Positions 52,101 through 63,893 of a DNA stretch of 64,000 nucleotides are shown in pieces. The notes under the pieces were generated by a model. It worked only from the letters and a program-made list of their open reading frames with translations, was not told where the DNA came from and did no database searches. The position numbers and the translations under genes are program-made. Each line of letters starts with the position of its first letter. Position 1 is the stretch's first letter. This stretch comes from Blastomussa wellsi (Eukaryota > Cnidaria > Anthozoa > Scleractinia > Plerogyridae): contig OX393570.1 of the NCBI GenBank assembly GCA_947652115.1, positions 18,686,550-18,750,549 of the forward strand, in the 5' to 3' direction.

Positions 52101-55100
52101 ATATGTCCAGGATTGAACGCAATTACAAAAATTACTAAAATAGAGAAATTTCACAGAATTCGCAAAAAGAGATGTCAAGACAGACAGGCCCTCGACGAAA
52201 CTACGAATATTACGAAAATTATAGAAATCGCGAAAAAACGTAAAATTTGTAAAATCCGCAATTTTCGCAAGGTCAGCCACGCTTAACCGATGTGTTGCGG
52301 AGGAGGAGGCCCCTCGACAAAACTGCGAATTTAACTAAAATTGCGAATTTTCCAAAAAATTACTAAAATCACGAAAAAACGTAAAATTTATAAAATCCGC
52401 ACTTTTCGCAAGGCCGTCACGAGAAAACGTGAAATTTGTAAATTTTGTAATTGCCTTCAATCCTGGACATAAGGAGATTGCGTTACACTTGTCCCCACTA
52501 ACGTCTGCTTAACCGAGGCCAGCATTCCTTTCCGTCGCTTCGCCAATCAGATTTTACCTACTAAAATCCTGAAAGCCGACCTTCACCTTGACCGCCGCTT
52601 AGCCAATCAGATTTTATCAACTAAAATCCCCACGACGCCTCTCCCGCCGCGAGACACACGATGAGATGAAACCTACCAGGGGCGATTGATTTTACTCCAA
52701 GTCAGAGATTTCTCTCGTAAATTCATTTTAGATGAAAGCAAGTTGTAAATTTGCGAAGGGAAACTTATTTACTCCTTAATTTATCAACTGGCTACGGTAA
52801 GTCGTTTGTTATCAAGTTTTGCCTTCAGTGTGTTCGACAGTCCGGCTCATTGATTTTCAGTTTTCATATTTTTCCCCACAGCTCCGCAAAAAGACGTACA
52901 ATCCAGCAACGAATTACTGAAGTTCAGCCAAATGAAAAGCTAGCCTATGGGTCAAAGTTTCCACGTTTCAGACTCTAAACGACTGCGTAGCGATTTTGGT
53001 GTTCGGAAAAATATTATTTCAAGTGTGTGCGCCGTCCATTAATCGTCGGTTGTTCAAACCCAATTTTAAGCAAATGGAGGCCTCAAATCAAAGGGCCAAT
53101 GAACTATCGAAAGGAGAAGTTGAACATATTTTCAAGCCAGCCTTTTAACCCAGCAGCACTGGACGTCTTAAATCGTTCTGTGGCAAGTTTGTCGAATGAA
53201 TGATTCAGCGCGGTGAAGTTGTATTCGCCTTGACTGGCTCTTTCCAATTTTACCCTTCGATTTGTTCGCTCGTAAATACCACGGATGTGGACCTTTGATG
53301 ATTTCTTAATTAATTTCGCTTTGCGTTTTCGAGTTGGCGAAATCTTTTGTAGCATTTTATAGCGTTGAAATAAATATTTCTGATCCACTGTTTCGTTCAT
53401 GGGAGAGAGATCATCTTTCCCAAAATATTAACCCTTCCAACTTATGACCGAATCAGACTCGCACGCTTACCTCTTGTATTCACAATAAATAATATTTTAT
53501 TTGGTGTTTCAACCATCGAAATACACCAGAGTATTGTATCCAACAGCGTCGGCATCCCGAAGAACGGATTCGCGGGAAATTTTATAACGATCGTTTTGAA
53601 TGCCTCCAGACAATGCTGATTGGTTAGTTTGTCTGGCGAGAGACAATGGGAAAGGAATGTTGGTCGCGGTTAAGCAGGCGTTATATTAGTGGCGACAAGT
53701 GTAACGCAATCGCCTAATAACGCCTGCGTGGGAGGCTAGGACATAAGTGCCTTTAAAAGGAATTGCACCCCTCCTCCACACCAGGGTTCGAAAAAAATCT
53801 CTCTAAAAAATCATAAGGTAGTGAATACTTATACCTGTAAAATTGATCCACAAAATCTTTCTGCCTCCCTCTTGTTCGTATGGTGTCCAGGCCATTCAGC
53901 GTCTCCGAAATGTGAGAGAAAACTGGGCTCCGGTATATCGACTCTAATCTTTTTAACTCTCTGGAGGTCTTCAAATAATACTTTCCAGTGTACATAACTG
54001 ATAAAATCAGAGGCACAATAACAACCAGGAGCCAAATATTTGCTACAATCGGCAGAAGAAACGATGCGATAATAAGTAAGCAGCCCTGGATTGCTATAAG
54101 AAAAGTCTTGGGTAACATTTCGTCCATACAACCTACATCCTTGGAGAATCGATTAAGAATTCTTCCCGCGGGATTCGAGTCGAAGAACAGAACTGGTGCT
54201 TGTAACATAGCTAGAACCATTTTATCATGGAGACGCTCAGAACATCTTAGTGAAACCAAAAGAAAACCATATGCTCGCGTGATGGCAAGTATGAAAGACG
54301 CACCCACCAGGAAACCGTAAATGGTCAGGTTTGTCGGTGCTCTTTGATCTTTTTTCTGTTGTTTTGTCAAATACGAAAGCCACAAGTCGGGAGCAACTGT
54401 CATTGCTTGAAAAACAGAAGAATAATTTTAATTATTGACAAACGAGGACACATTGTTGATCATGAGTTTTCTTCTTGTTCAAATAATTAGAAAAATAATC
54501 ACATGTTATAAAAGCCTTATTTATGACCTCCAAAATATGCACGCTAGAAATGTTTTGATCCAATTTGTATTTGTCATACAATATCATACAACAACCGACA
54601 TAATCATAACTATAACAAATTTTCGAATCTGATTGGTCCTTGGCAAGCCCAACTTTTGACCAAATTGGAGCGCACACAGCTAAAGCGTCCAATAATGTCC
54701 AATAACAAGGATTGCGTGCTGCGCGTGCGCGCGCTCTTTCTTTGGTTCTTTAATACGCATAGAACTCCTTGATATTCTAAGAACTTTCATTTTCAAACAA
54801 CGCTTTTTTTATCACAGTGATGATAAAACGTCAACAGGTTTTGCTTTGCGGAAGTTTTTCTCGAATTTTATTTTGTTGTAGTTATGATTAATAGACCAAT
54901 TTCGATATTTTAAAATTCAGTCTAAAACAATAGACCTCAGCACGAGGCTCCGGGGTATAAAGTATAGAAATTGTGGGATTTATTCCCGGGAGCCTCGCAG
55001 TGATGTCTATTGTTTTAGGCTGAATATTAAAATATCGAAATTGGTCTATTGGTAACAGGACTTTGTGTCGTCCAATTCTGTCTGTAATCATACTCGTGAT

Positions 55101-58100
55101 TAATCAAATCGGATTCCCGCTACGCGCTCGTCCGAGTTTGTTAATCACTCGTATGATTACAGACCGAGTTGGACTCCACTCAATCCTATTACCATTACGA
55201 ATTCTCTCGCGCTTATTGGTCTAGAGCTATAAAAAACGCGTAGCATGTAACGCAACATTTAGATTCAAAAATGCGATCTCACGAGATGTCAAGAGCGCGC
55301 CCAGTTTGACATGATGTTCCATCTGATTTCAAGCTCTGCTCTGGTAAGTTTTCCGATATTTGATAAAACGAATCGATCTCATTTTTCCATGGTCGATTTG
55401 TTAATATCAAATAAATCGATCTTATTTTTTCCCTATGTTCCTAGTTAATTAAGAATATGTTTATACTATGGATTTGGTCAAAACGGCGCGCCTGGTTGTG
55501 AAGTTGAATACGTGATTTTTAGCGAGCAAATTCCCTTAACGCGCGAAAAACAGTTTAAAAACAGCCTACTCGTGGAGACATACTTCACGATTCATTACCA
55601 TTGATGTCCACTTCTGGATTTGCGTGCTTGATTCTAGCTTACCTTGTGCGACAACACACAGAAACGCAATAGCCACTATCACCAAGGAGTGCGCCCCGCT
55701 TTTGAAGTAGTCCCAGTACAGCTTGCATGACACGACTCCAATGACACGATCTTCCTCCGCTGTTTTTAGACTCCTGCCTTCATTGTCTTTTCGACCATCG
55801 GCAGAATGACTTTTCATGTTTTGTTCCTCGCTGATAAATTCGTTTTCCTTAATAGTGGTCTTGTCAGGTACATCTAATGTCCCTTGAAATTCAGTAAATC
55901 GTCCTTTTCGAAGCACGCGACCCTGGTACAGCACAATAACTTGACAAGCTTCCATCATGTACGTTTCTTCATGACAGATCAAAACTCGGGTTTTATTGCC
56001 CAGTAAGTCTTGGATGCATTTTCTAAATATATGTTGACCAACCTTGACGTCTACAGCACTCAGGGGATCATCAAATAAGTAAATGTCAGCATCGGCGTAC
56101 ACTGCACGTGCTAAGCTTACTCTAGCCCGCTGACCACCACTCAGAACTGCGCCGCATTCACCAACAACCGTTTGGTCACAGTCAGGGAATTGCTGGATGT
56201 CTTCGCTCAATGCACATGCGTTAACAACCATGTTGTACCTTTCGTCATCGTACGGCTGGCCAAATAACACGTTTTCTCTTATAGTTCCTGAAAACACCCA
56301 TGCTATCTGAGGAACGTAAACTAGCGTCCCTTGATAGGCAACCATTCCGCTTGTGTCTGACACCTCGCCAGCAATCGCTGAGAGCAGAGTCGATTTTCCA
56401 CTGCCCACAGGTCCAGTAACGACTGTAAAACTTCCTGCAGTTGCAGTGAAACTTATATCTTCCAAAAGAGTCATCTCGTCTTGTTTCACTGGCTTGCAGG
56501 TCAAATTTCGCACACAGAGCGTTTCCGGCTTGCCTTGACTCTCTGCAGCGTTTGAAAAGGGTTCAGGTTCTTTCAGACTTCTTCTTATCTTTGCTGAGGT
56601 ATTTGCCGAGTCATCTGCGTTCTTGGAAGACTCACTACACGAAATAGAATTCAGATTTTCTATAAGAAGGAAATCCTCTATTCTGCTGAGGGACACATAA
56701 GCCTCGTACGTCTCTAACAAACCGTAGGCTAAGCGGTGGGACACGTCCATGCGTAGTATGTTGATGAACGCAAGGAGCATGAAGACATTGATGGGTGTAA
56801 TGGGCTCGTCAGTTAGCACAAGTGTGACGACAGTCACCAAGGTCGCCATGGATGCAGCGGTATATTCCAGACCAGCAACAGCTGACAGAATGGCATTTCT
56901 CTTGTGGAGAATGCTTATTTCATGCCTAAAAAAATGTTCATAAATTATTCCCAATCCTGGAAAAACCCGGCCTCGGAGTAAGGACGTGACCAACAACCGT
57001 GACCTACACACAGCACCGGGCAGGAATCGAACCCGGGCCATTCTCGTCCCCAGAGGCCGCGATCCTTTTGGTCAGCACCAAGAATCACGACCTCTGGCCG
57101 TGACCACATTGTGAGCATGCGTAGAAAACACGTTTTGTAGCTTTAAGCCAATCAGATTTGTCAGATTTAACTTTGTGCATGCGCAGAGTAACGGGAAGTC
57201 CGTGATTCGCGGCCTTCCGGTGTTGGACCTTCCCAGAGGTCTCGAAACGAATCGCGGCTTCTGGGGACGAGAATGAACCCGGGCCATATCGCTGTCTACA
57301 CTTCCTTTGACATTTTGGGCAGTTTTCCAAATGCATAGAAGATAACGTTACCCTGTTAATACTTATGGTAACATAACATTATTTGCACCTTCTTGTTGCT
57401 TTTATCTTGTCTCGGTACTCGTTCTCCCAAGCATGCGTTTTGATGGCGCGGATTCCAGAAACGGCTTCATTCATGAAAGAAATGCGTTGATCAGACACGG
57501 AGGCAGTGCGCAGGCGTAGTTCTGCACCAGTAGCAGACAACAGAGCTAAATATGGTATAATAAATAACAAGAAAAGTACTCCCATAAGCGCCTGCCATCC
57601 AACCAGATACATGAGTAAACACGTGGCTACAATGATGTCAAAGATCACAGGAAATACGAACGAGATCCAGATGGGAGCTTTCTCCATTCGCTGCACATCA
57701 TTTGACACGAGGTCAATCACGTGACCAGTGGTAAATGCCATTAATGCTTGCTTGCTAAGAAGAGAAGCCTGATTAGAGGCAAAAAAGTAGCAGTTAAAAA
57801 TCTATCATCAAGCAATAAGATTTGCTGTTAGCTAACCCAAACCCTGGTGACAGCCCTACATCCCGACCCCACCCCTCGTGCTGTTTATGGTTACACTTGT
57901 TAAGTCGATCATGGACAAAGAGCTGGAGCGAGAAATAGCCCTTTTTCATGCCGCACGGGGTCTGGGCACTGGAGGTAAATTTGGCACCTCCGGGGAAAAT
58001 GCCATTCCTGGGGCTTTTGAAGTGCAGGAAAGATCACTTCACGTTTATATAGTACTCAATACAACGTAGGCTTAATCGGAGAGATGATGACAATGTCCCC

Positions 58101-60088
58101 TGTCCAGCCATGTTCCCCTGTCCAATCCCCACGCGTCAGGTAAAAGGTATATTACTTCAAATTGTTCAGCATATTTGAGAGGTTTTTTGCCATCCCTGAA
58201 CATAACAGTTCACGAAACCGCCAATCATGGGTTGAGGCAGTCAAACATAGCAAGAGACCTTATTTACGATAGCCGCCAAGTTTGTTTACACATTGTAATG
58301 CAAATTAGGCAGGTGATTTGTAAGGGTGCAAACAAGCGTAAATCGACAAATTCAGCTATTTTTTCATAGCCATGCTTTGGTTTCTGTTTTGTGCATTAAA
58401 TATTCTAAGTTTAACGTAATTTTGGCACTTTTATAAAGAAAACGGCTTGCGTAGTTAACAAGTCAAGGTACGGAGTAACTTTTTCAAACCAACCTTATAA
58501 TGAAATCATTATTCCATAACTTGTCTCTCGCATGTGGTTTTACCGCAGATACTTCACTATTTTGACTGTCCGATTTTCCAAGCAATGGCATTATTTCAAT
58601 GTTTGCCCCCTGGCAGACAACGTGGCTAATTTGCATTACAATATGAAAACCATCATGGCGGCTATTGTGAATACGGTCTATTGGATCTGAGTTAATTAGC
58701 CTTCTGAATAAATTCCTTATCAAAATAGGATCTTCGTACAAGTAGCCAACACCGAAACTAATACCACGAAATGCAAATATGGCTAGCGTTAAAGGAGCTC
58801 TGTGGCTAACAACACATCTCGAAAATTTAACCTTAACGTTTCAAGTTTGTAAGTTACAATCCTTCTCAATCTTCCTGATCCGAACCCACCCTTGTTTCTT
58901 CTCAGTTGTTGTCCCTTTGGTGCTTTTGTACCTTCATAAGCTGTTAATTTAAGGAGTCAAATTACTTTACTGTCAAATTGAAGTTACAAGGGCATTTATG
59001 CAGTCCGGTCTCCCTCTGTGAGACGGTCGCACGGACAACTGGTGTTGGTCCCTGTCGGTACCGCTATCGTCTTAGAGAGAGTTAGCTTAATTACTAAAAA
59101 CACGGAAACGACGCTGGTCCGCTTATGACTCCGTTGCTTACGATCTAGTGAAACTAGATTGTCGGAGTCGCAAGCAGAAACGAAGTACTCGGAGTGCCTG
59201 AAACTAGCAATGTGATTGGTTTATTCTTCCGCTTCTGCTTGCGACTCCGACAATCCAGTTTTCACTAGATCGTAAGCGACGGAGTCATAAGCGTTATCGG
59301 AAGAAAATGGAAACGTTCTGATTCTTCCGACTCCGATTCCGCCGTGCTTATGACTCCGCTTACGACTCCGATTTTCGATTTTCACTCTCCACTTACGACT
59401 CCGACCCCGACTCCGTCGCTGGTAAAAACCAGGCTTAAAAAACTTGACCAAACACAGAAGAATATGGTAGCCTTTTTGAATAAGGTTTAAACAACATTTA
59501 AGCCATGTTATTGATACCGCTTTCCGTCATTAATGCCCTTACCTTAATGTAGACGAGTCCTTTCAAGGCGCTGGATAGTTTAATACCCAGCAGCGCAGCC
59601 CTATAAAAATATTGATGATAGATGATACTCTTGATGAACGAGTTAGCGGCCATAGCTAATGCGCAGCTGTACAGAAGAACATTTCCCTGTGCCTCCTCGG
59701 ATGATATCAAAGCGGAAACAAGATAACCAAGAAATAGAGGTTGGAGAATTTGACTTATTGAGTCCAGAACTCCCGTCCCGACAATGATTAAGACTTCTCT
59801 AATAGACAGCATTTTAAAAACGCTTCTCCACAGTTTTGGTCTTTTGCCGCTACTTTTCCAGCTTGCTGTCTCGTCGTTCCATTTTGTTTCAAGCTTTTCT
59901 GTCACTGAACGGGTTGAATTGTCCTCAGTTAGAGGTAGCAAGTCGCTCTGATCCAAAGGTCGATTGCTACCTGTTTCTATGACACCGTTTATCCATTGAA
60001 AAAGAAGAACAGATAAAATACTGCCGTTATTTGCTGTCCTTTCACCATCCGTGTCGGTATATATCTTTTGATATCCACTTCTTCTCAT
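49200..60088 (-). CDS. ABCC4: ABC transporter subfamily C, ABCC4/MRP4-like, six coding exons
   Basis: Predicted 1276-aa full ABC exporter at the plasma membrane; ABCC4 relatives export organic anions, cyclic nucleotides and conjugates. Exons: 60088-59543, 57768-57389, 56925-55643, 54405-53835, 50963-50827, 50113-49200; all phases join. Order is TMD1, NBD1, TMD2, NBD2 without an N-terminal TMD0. NBD1: Walker [10 protein letters not shown] (480-488), LSGGQ (570-574), Walker B YLFDDP with Asp at the catalytic position, H-loop His about 627. NBD2: Walker [10 protein letters not shown] (1071-1079), a degenerate signature ISAGE (1173-1177), Walker B ILDEP with Glu, His about 1229. This is the ABCC pattern of one weak and one active site. 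Start ATG follows a likely 5' UTR acceptor (CACCCAG). No C-terminal PDZ ligand. Introns hold several mobile elements. Confidence 0.93.
50155..50220. repeat. Small inverted repeat
   Basis: TTCTATCGCTTGATA and TATCAAGCGATAGAA flank a short spacer in ABCC4 intron 5. Confidence 0.65.
50727..50756. repeat. Poly-C followed by (CA)n
   Basis: About 16 C residues then CA repeats, close to the ABCC4 exon 5 donor side. Confidence 0.8.
51211..51227. repeat. Poly-G run
   Basis: Seventeen G residues in ABCC4 intron 4. Confidence 0.85.
51981..52050 (+). repeat. Segment shared with the ankyrin-gene intron
   Basis: Near-identical to 21538-21604 (GTGATACTAAACCAAAAAGG, CGGATTGGAAA). It is followed by a low-complexity AT-rich block. 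Confidence 0.7.
52190..52435. repeat. Two diverged tandem copies of an ~120-bp AT-rich unit
   Basis: CCTCGACGAAACT...CGAAAAAACGTAAAATTTGTAAAATCCGC...TTTTCGCAAGG occurs twice in direct orientation. Confidence 0.65.
52476..53711. mobile_element. 1.2-kb element with terminal inverted repeats in ABCC4 intron 4
   Basis: GATTGCGTTACACTTGTC...CTGCTTAACCG is mirrored at the right end (CGGTTAAGCAG...GACAAGTGTAACGCAATC). It carries a short plus-strand fragment (about 52751-52870) with [12 protein letters not shown], resembling the Walker A region of RecQ-like helicases. A lysine/arginine-rich 98-aa minus-strand ORF (53104-53400) of unknown origin lies further right. No intact transposase. Confidence 0.6.
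54891..55050. mobile_element. Palindromic MITE, CGATATTTT family, copy 2
   Basis: Arms AATAGACCAATTTCGATATT... and its inverse; the inner part matches 22803-22899. Confidence 0.8.
55052..55193. mobile_element. Palindromic MITE abutting the previous one
   Basis: GGTAACAGGACTTTGTGTCGTCCAA...TAATCATACTCGTGATTAA is inverted at the right (TTAATCACTCGTATGATTA...CCTATTACC). Confidence 0.7.
56990..57290 (-). repeat. Interspersed repeat with tRNA-like B-box, inverse of 48025-48170
   Basis: The minus strand carries CCCGGGTTCGATTCCTGCCC and the CACGGACTTCCCGTTACTCTG block shared with 48.0 kb. It may be a SINE. It lies directly upstream of ABCC4 exon 3, which makes an artificial open frame upstream of that exon. 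Confidence 0.6.
58250..58690. mobile_element. MITE with inverted ends
   Basis: CATTGTAATGCAAATTAGGCA...GGTGCAAAC at 58285-58335 is mirrored by GTTTGCCCCCTGGCAGAC...TAATTTGCATTACAAT at 58598-58650. In ABCC4 intron 1. Confidence 0.55.
59120..59293. mobile_element. Palindromic MITE (GGAGTCATAAGCG type)
   Basis: CGCTTATGACTCCGTTGCTTACGATCTAGTG is inverted at the right end; further CGACTCCG-rich half copies continue to about 59415. Confidence 0.75.
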
Positions 60089-60220
60089 GACTGATAATCT
60101 GGGTGAGAAATAAACAATGGTTTCATGAATAAAAAGAAGCAACGTAAACGGGCTGCAACAATATTGGATCAAATGCTCGATTCATTTGTTTCGCACTGAA
60201 CACCCCGCGAGCGTCAATTC

Positions 60221-60816
60221 TTGGTTTTCACGTGACGTCAGAGAAAACTAAAATTAAAACGTTTGAGTTTTCAACTTCATCAGGTAAAAGTCATTTTTAA
60301 ACATATATCTGCTGGCCTGTTTTCAGCTCGGTAGACGGCTTTGTTTTGAAAATAGAACATTTTGAATTTCAGATTTTTCACAATGCGTGACATCGGCATT
60401 GTTTCTGTACGTGAGCGAAAATATCGATTCGCCTTACGTTTTCGAGTTCTAAGTAGCCAATATGTTGAGGGAAGTGTTTATGCGAATGTCATAATCGTTT
60501 AACAACGAGAGGAAACGTTTTGAGAAAGTCAAAGTAAGCTCCAGATGTTTCCACTGGTTTCCGGCCGCCATGTTGGAGTCCCTCAGAGGGGCTCCAACAT
60601 GGCGTCTCCATACTAAACACTATAATTTTCAGTGATACACTTTGCCGAATAACTCGAGTTCGGAATATCGTACATCCCCGAAACTTTGGCAGGTTGTTTA
60701 TTTATTACTCTTCTACGATATTTCAATTTCTTGACTCAATTTATTGAATGGTAAGCGATTTTATTTCTTGCGTGCGTGAAATTTGCGTGATACTTGCGTA
60801 ACGTGAAAACCACCAA
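60221..60816. mobile_element. ~600-bp MITE with GGTTTTCACGT ends
   Basis: TTGGTTTTCACGTGACG at the left is matched by CGTAACGTGAAAACCACCA at the right. The CCATGTTGG hairpin repeat (60563-60605) lies inside. Non-coding, just upstream of the ABCC4 coding start. Confidence 0.65.
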
Positions 60817-61339
60817 TTTAACCTGGTATCCATTTCTCTCTCTCCCCCAAGCACATAAATTGCAACTGTGTACGAGTCTTGGATTTATCTACAATTTTCA
60901 ATTTTCAAAGGTGTAAAAATCGTGTGGCTGTTAATTTAGATTCAAGCTCAACTTACGGGTAGCTCCGAAAACCAAAAGATTTTTCACCGTATTCGCATTA
61001 CAATTAGAAAACTATATGCAGTAAAGTTTGTTACAACCATTGGCATTTAGCACGCAATTCTTTAAGGTTAAATACTCCACCCTCAACGACATACGAAGAT
61101 CAATCTTTCCACCCATGTTCCTTTTGACAGTCATTACTTTAGTAATTCACACTGTCAAGTGCTCCACAACCCCACCCCACTTAACAAAGATAATTAATTA
61201 AATGGCATTGCGAGGTGAAACACTAACTGTGACTGTCCGTGTGGGGCTGTATGCGAGCACTGACTCGCCCAGATGGCGATGATTGTTAGTAGATGCAACG
61301 CAATTTTACCAATCGCTGGAAGTAGCTAAGTCATCATGG

Positions 61340-61570
61340 TCACGAACGATTTAGTGATATTTCCAGGGGAAGACAATGCTCTTTTATGAGTTTTTCAGCC
61401 CGCGCTGTGGCATGAACGATCAGATCCAGTGCGGCATTGGGATCAAAGAAGACAGGAAAGTCAAGGTATTCCAGTTGCTGACATGTTGTCCCTGCTGATT
61501 TCCCTGCCAATCGCCTGCCATTGAGGTCACAGAACAAAGTCAATCTCCCGTTCAGGCCACAAAATCGCAC
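61340..61570 (-). CDS. Possible 3'-terminal exon of an unrecognised gene
   Basis: A 76-codon open stretch ends in a stop at 61340 and starts just after a good acceptor (TTGCCTCAG, AG at 61573-61572). Its peptide (CDLNGRRLAGKS..., YLDFPVFFDPNAALDLIVHA...) looks like real protein, with balanced composition and no low complexity. I do not recognise the family. It needs a preceding exon ending in phase 2. Conversely it could be chance or an old element fragment. Confidence 0.3.
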   Translation of the reverse strand: MRFCGLNGRLTLFCDLNGRRLAGKSAGTTCQQLEYLDFPVFFDPNAALDLIVHATARAEKLIKEHCLPLEISLNRS

Positions 61571-61830
61571 TCTGAGGCAAACAAGTTAAACAATTCAAGA
61601 CAATCGTCTACTGAGTCAAAAGCGGGAGATTTTTATCAGGGTTTTCGAAGACGACCCGATCATTTCCGAAGTTGTCCGAATATTCCCGAGGTCATTCCAA
61701 AACTTTCTAAGCCCTTCCGAAGATTTCCGGGTCTCAGTCTCTGGATGCGTTTATCAAACACAACGCCGTGGAAACGTCGTCCCAAGTACTTGTAAAATTG
61801 GGGAATTCGGGTGAAGTACCATCATTTGGA

Positions 61831-62068
61831 GTGGGAGACTCGGTGGCCTAATCGGTTAGTGCGCTCGTCTCCGGATCGAGCGGTCCGGGTTCGAACCCCG
61901 CCCGGGGACATTGTGTTGTGTTCTTGGGCAAGACACTTTACTCTCACAGTGCCTCTCTCCACCCAGGTGTATAAATGGGTATCTGCGAATTTACTGCTGG
62001 GGGTAACCCTGCGATGGACTAGCATCCCATCCAGGGGGGAGTAGAAATACTCCTAGTCGCTTCATGCT
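61831..62068 (+). mobile_element. tRNA-derived SINE, intact copy with 9-bp target duplication
   Basis: Head with A-box TGGCCTAATCGG and B-box GGTTCGAACCC, then a body with CTTGGGCAAGACACTTTACT, CCAGGTGTATAAATGGGTA, GATGGACTAGCATCCCATCC and tail TCCTAGTCGCTTCATGCT. Flanked by TCATTTGGA at 61822-61830 and 62069-62077. Diverged copies: 35030-35585, 37464-37575 and 41178-41417. Confidence 0.85.
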
Positions 62069-62077
62069 TCATTTGGA

Positions 62078-63803
62078 CGAATGTTTCTTTTCTTGCATTA
62101 GAAATTGTCAATTGAGGCTGTAATATCACAAATTTTTGGGTTTATCTCGTTGTAAAAACCTATGACTTTTTTCTTTGTTTTTGATATTTTGTTTTCCTGT
62201 TCTAAATTGTTTCTAGGTTCTTTGTAGTCTTGTTCGTTCTATTTTTTTACGTCCGTGACTCGTGAGTTTCACAGGTTCTTACACCGAGGATGAGCCAAAT
62301 TTTTCAACGAAGCGTGAGAAATTTGTTAGCGTGCGTGCGTGCGTGCGTGATCTCGAGGTTTTCAACCCGCAGGCACGTTACATTTGCATTTCAAAGAGAA
62401 CATTACTAGCCTGCGGTGCAGGCGGATTTTGGCGGTGCAAGTGGATGATCAGGCGCCATCTTGAATTAGAAAAACAGTGGAGAGTTGGGGCGAAGTAAAA
62501 AGTTCTCTCTCCCAGTCTGCAGCATGTTCCTTTGCACCTGTGCAAAGTCAAGCAAAACGCTGGCGTTATTAGGGATTGCGTTACCACTCGTCCCCACTAA
62601 ACTCCCCTAATAACGGCTGCGTAGGAGACTAGCTAAACACTCGAAAGATGAAAACCATCAAAAGAGAACATTGGCCTCGCTATTGTTTTCAATAAACAAA
62701 GAACTGCATGCATAATAAATATATGGGGCTGTGCGGAAATCTTGCCGAGAACGCTTTGTTTCGGTTACGTTGTAATAATATAAAAAAAAAAAAAAATTAT
62801 TATAGTTCCATTCTGTTTTGATTTATACCTATAATGTTACCCTTTCGCGCTAAACTACAGAATACAGGGCCACTTATTAGTGTTTTAATATGAATAGCGT
62901 TAGTCGAGCGTTAGCGAGTTATTTCTCGTTCTGCAAAAGGTCCCGACACATGTAAATGAAGTAGAGCGAAGTGCTCCTGGAGTAAAAAGTCGATCCCTCT
63001 TTCTTTTCGTTCGGTTATCACTAATTTTCTTCATTATTCACATTCTGGTATTAACTTGCATTCAATGTGCAACAAAGTTTCCAGGAATAAATTATTATCA
63101 TCAACGTCTTGTTATTCTTTTATTAACTCACTTCGTAGCACTTGACTTGCCATCAGCAACTTCTAATTAATTTGAAGTTTTCGCAAGAAGGATTTCCGAT
63201 TATGCTAATTCAACGAATTACGTTAGGCGGGCAAAGACTGATGAAACCCCTTGTAAAATGCACGCGGTAAATTTCTGAACATGTTTTTAAGAGCTTAGAA
63301 ATTAAAATATAACTGCTTTGAGGACGGCTGGCCTTGATTGTGGAGTAAAAAGTCGTTTTTGCTTCAATCATTTGGAGCAACATGGTTCCCTCACGCCGCA
63401 TGACGCTTAGAGGAGATGCTGTCTCAATCTCAACTCGGGTAGAAGGGCTGTGAATTTTGCATGTAAAGGCGGGCTATGTCTCAACCCTGCTACCCGAGAA
63501 ACCCCCTCTTTAGGTAAACAGACCCTAAACTGCAGTGTCCTGACGAGGGAGATGTTTCATATTAAATGTGTTTCGCACTGCTGATTGCCTGACAAATTTA
63601 TCCGTTCGAAATGCGGGTCCGAAATGTTTGCTTGAGCCGTGCAGTCGTTAGCCCGCAATCAGACGAAAATTTGACTCTGTAAAATAACCAAAAGGTTCCA
63701 TTTTATTTTAAGGAGTCAAATTTCCGTCTGCACACAACCTATGTAGTCGGCTAGCTCGTTTTTTATGCAGCCATGCGCTCAAACGCCAGCACTTACCACT
63801 TAC
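62078..63803. other. Repeat-rich region without a supported gene
   Basis: It contains a (GCGT)n run at about 62333-62349, a fragment of the GATTGCGTTAC...CGTCCCCACTAA element type (about 62572-62632) and an AT-rich stretch. A 63-codon minus-strand frame at 63210-63401 has no recognisable similarity. Confidence 0.35.
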
Positions 63804-63893
63804 TTGCTTACTTTCAGATTGAAACTCCAAGTCATCATTTTCATCAAAGTGACTACATGAACTGACCATCCATCTCGCCTCGCATTTACTCAT
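63804..63893 (-). CDS. Possible 5' coding exon of an unrecognised gene
   Basis: Thirty codons from an ATG (MSKCEARWMVSSCSHFDEND...) end at a strong donor (GCAA|GTAAGT), with another donor (AAA|GTAAGC) eight bases earlier. It could be the start of the gene whose end is at 61340-61570, but the two do not join in phase directly. Weak support. Confidence 0.2.

Noticed and set aside
55566..57041. Start of the NBD1 ORF at 57041 as a separate half-transporter gene
   Set aside because: The part upstream of 56925 is repeat sequence with a B-box; the acceptor at 56925 joins in phase to the TMD1 exon, giving a full ABCC4-like protein.
61836..61910. Functional tRNA gene
   Set aside because: A- and B-boxes are present, but the unit continues into a SINE body and has a target duplication, so it is a SINE head.
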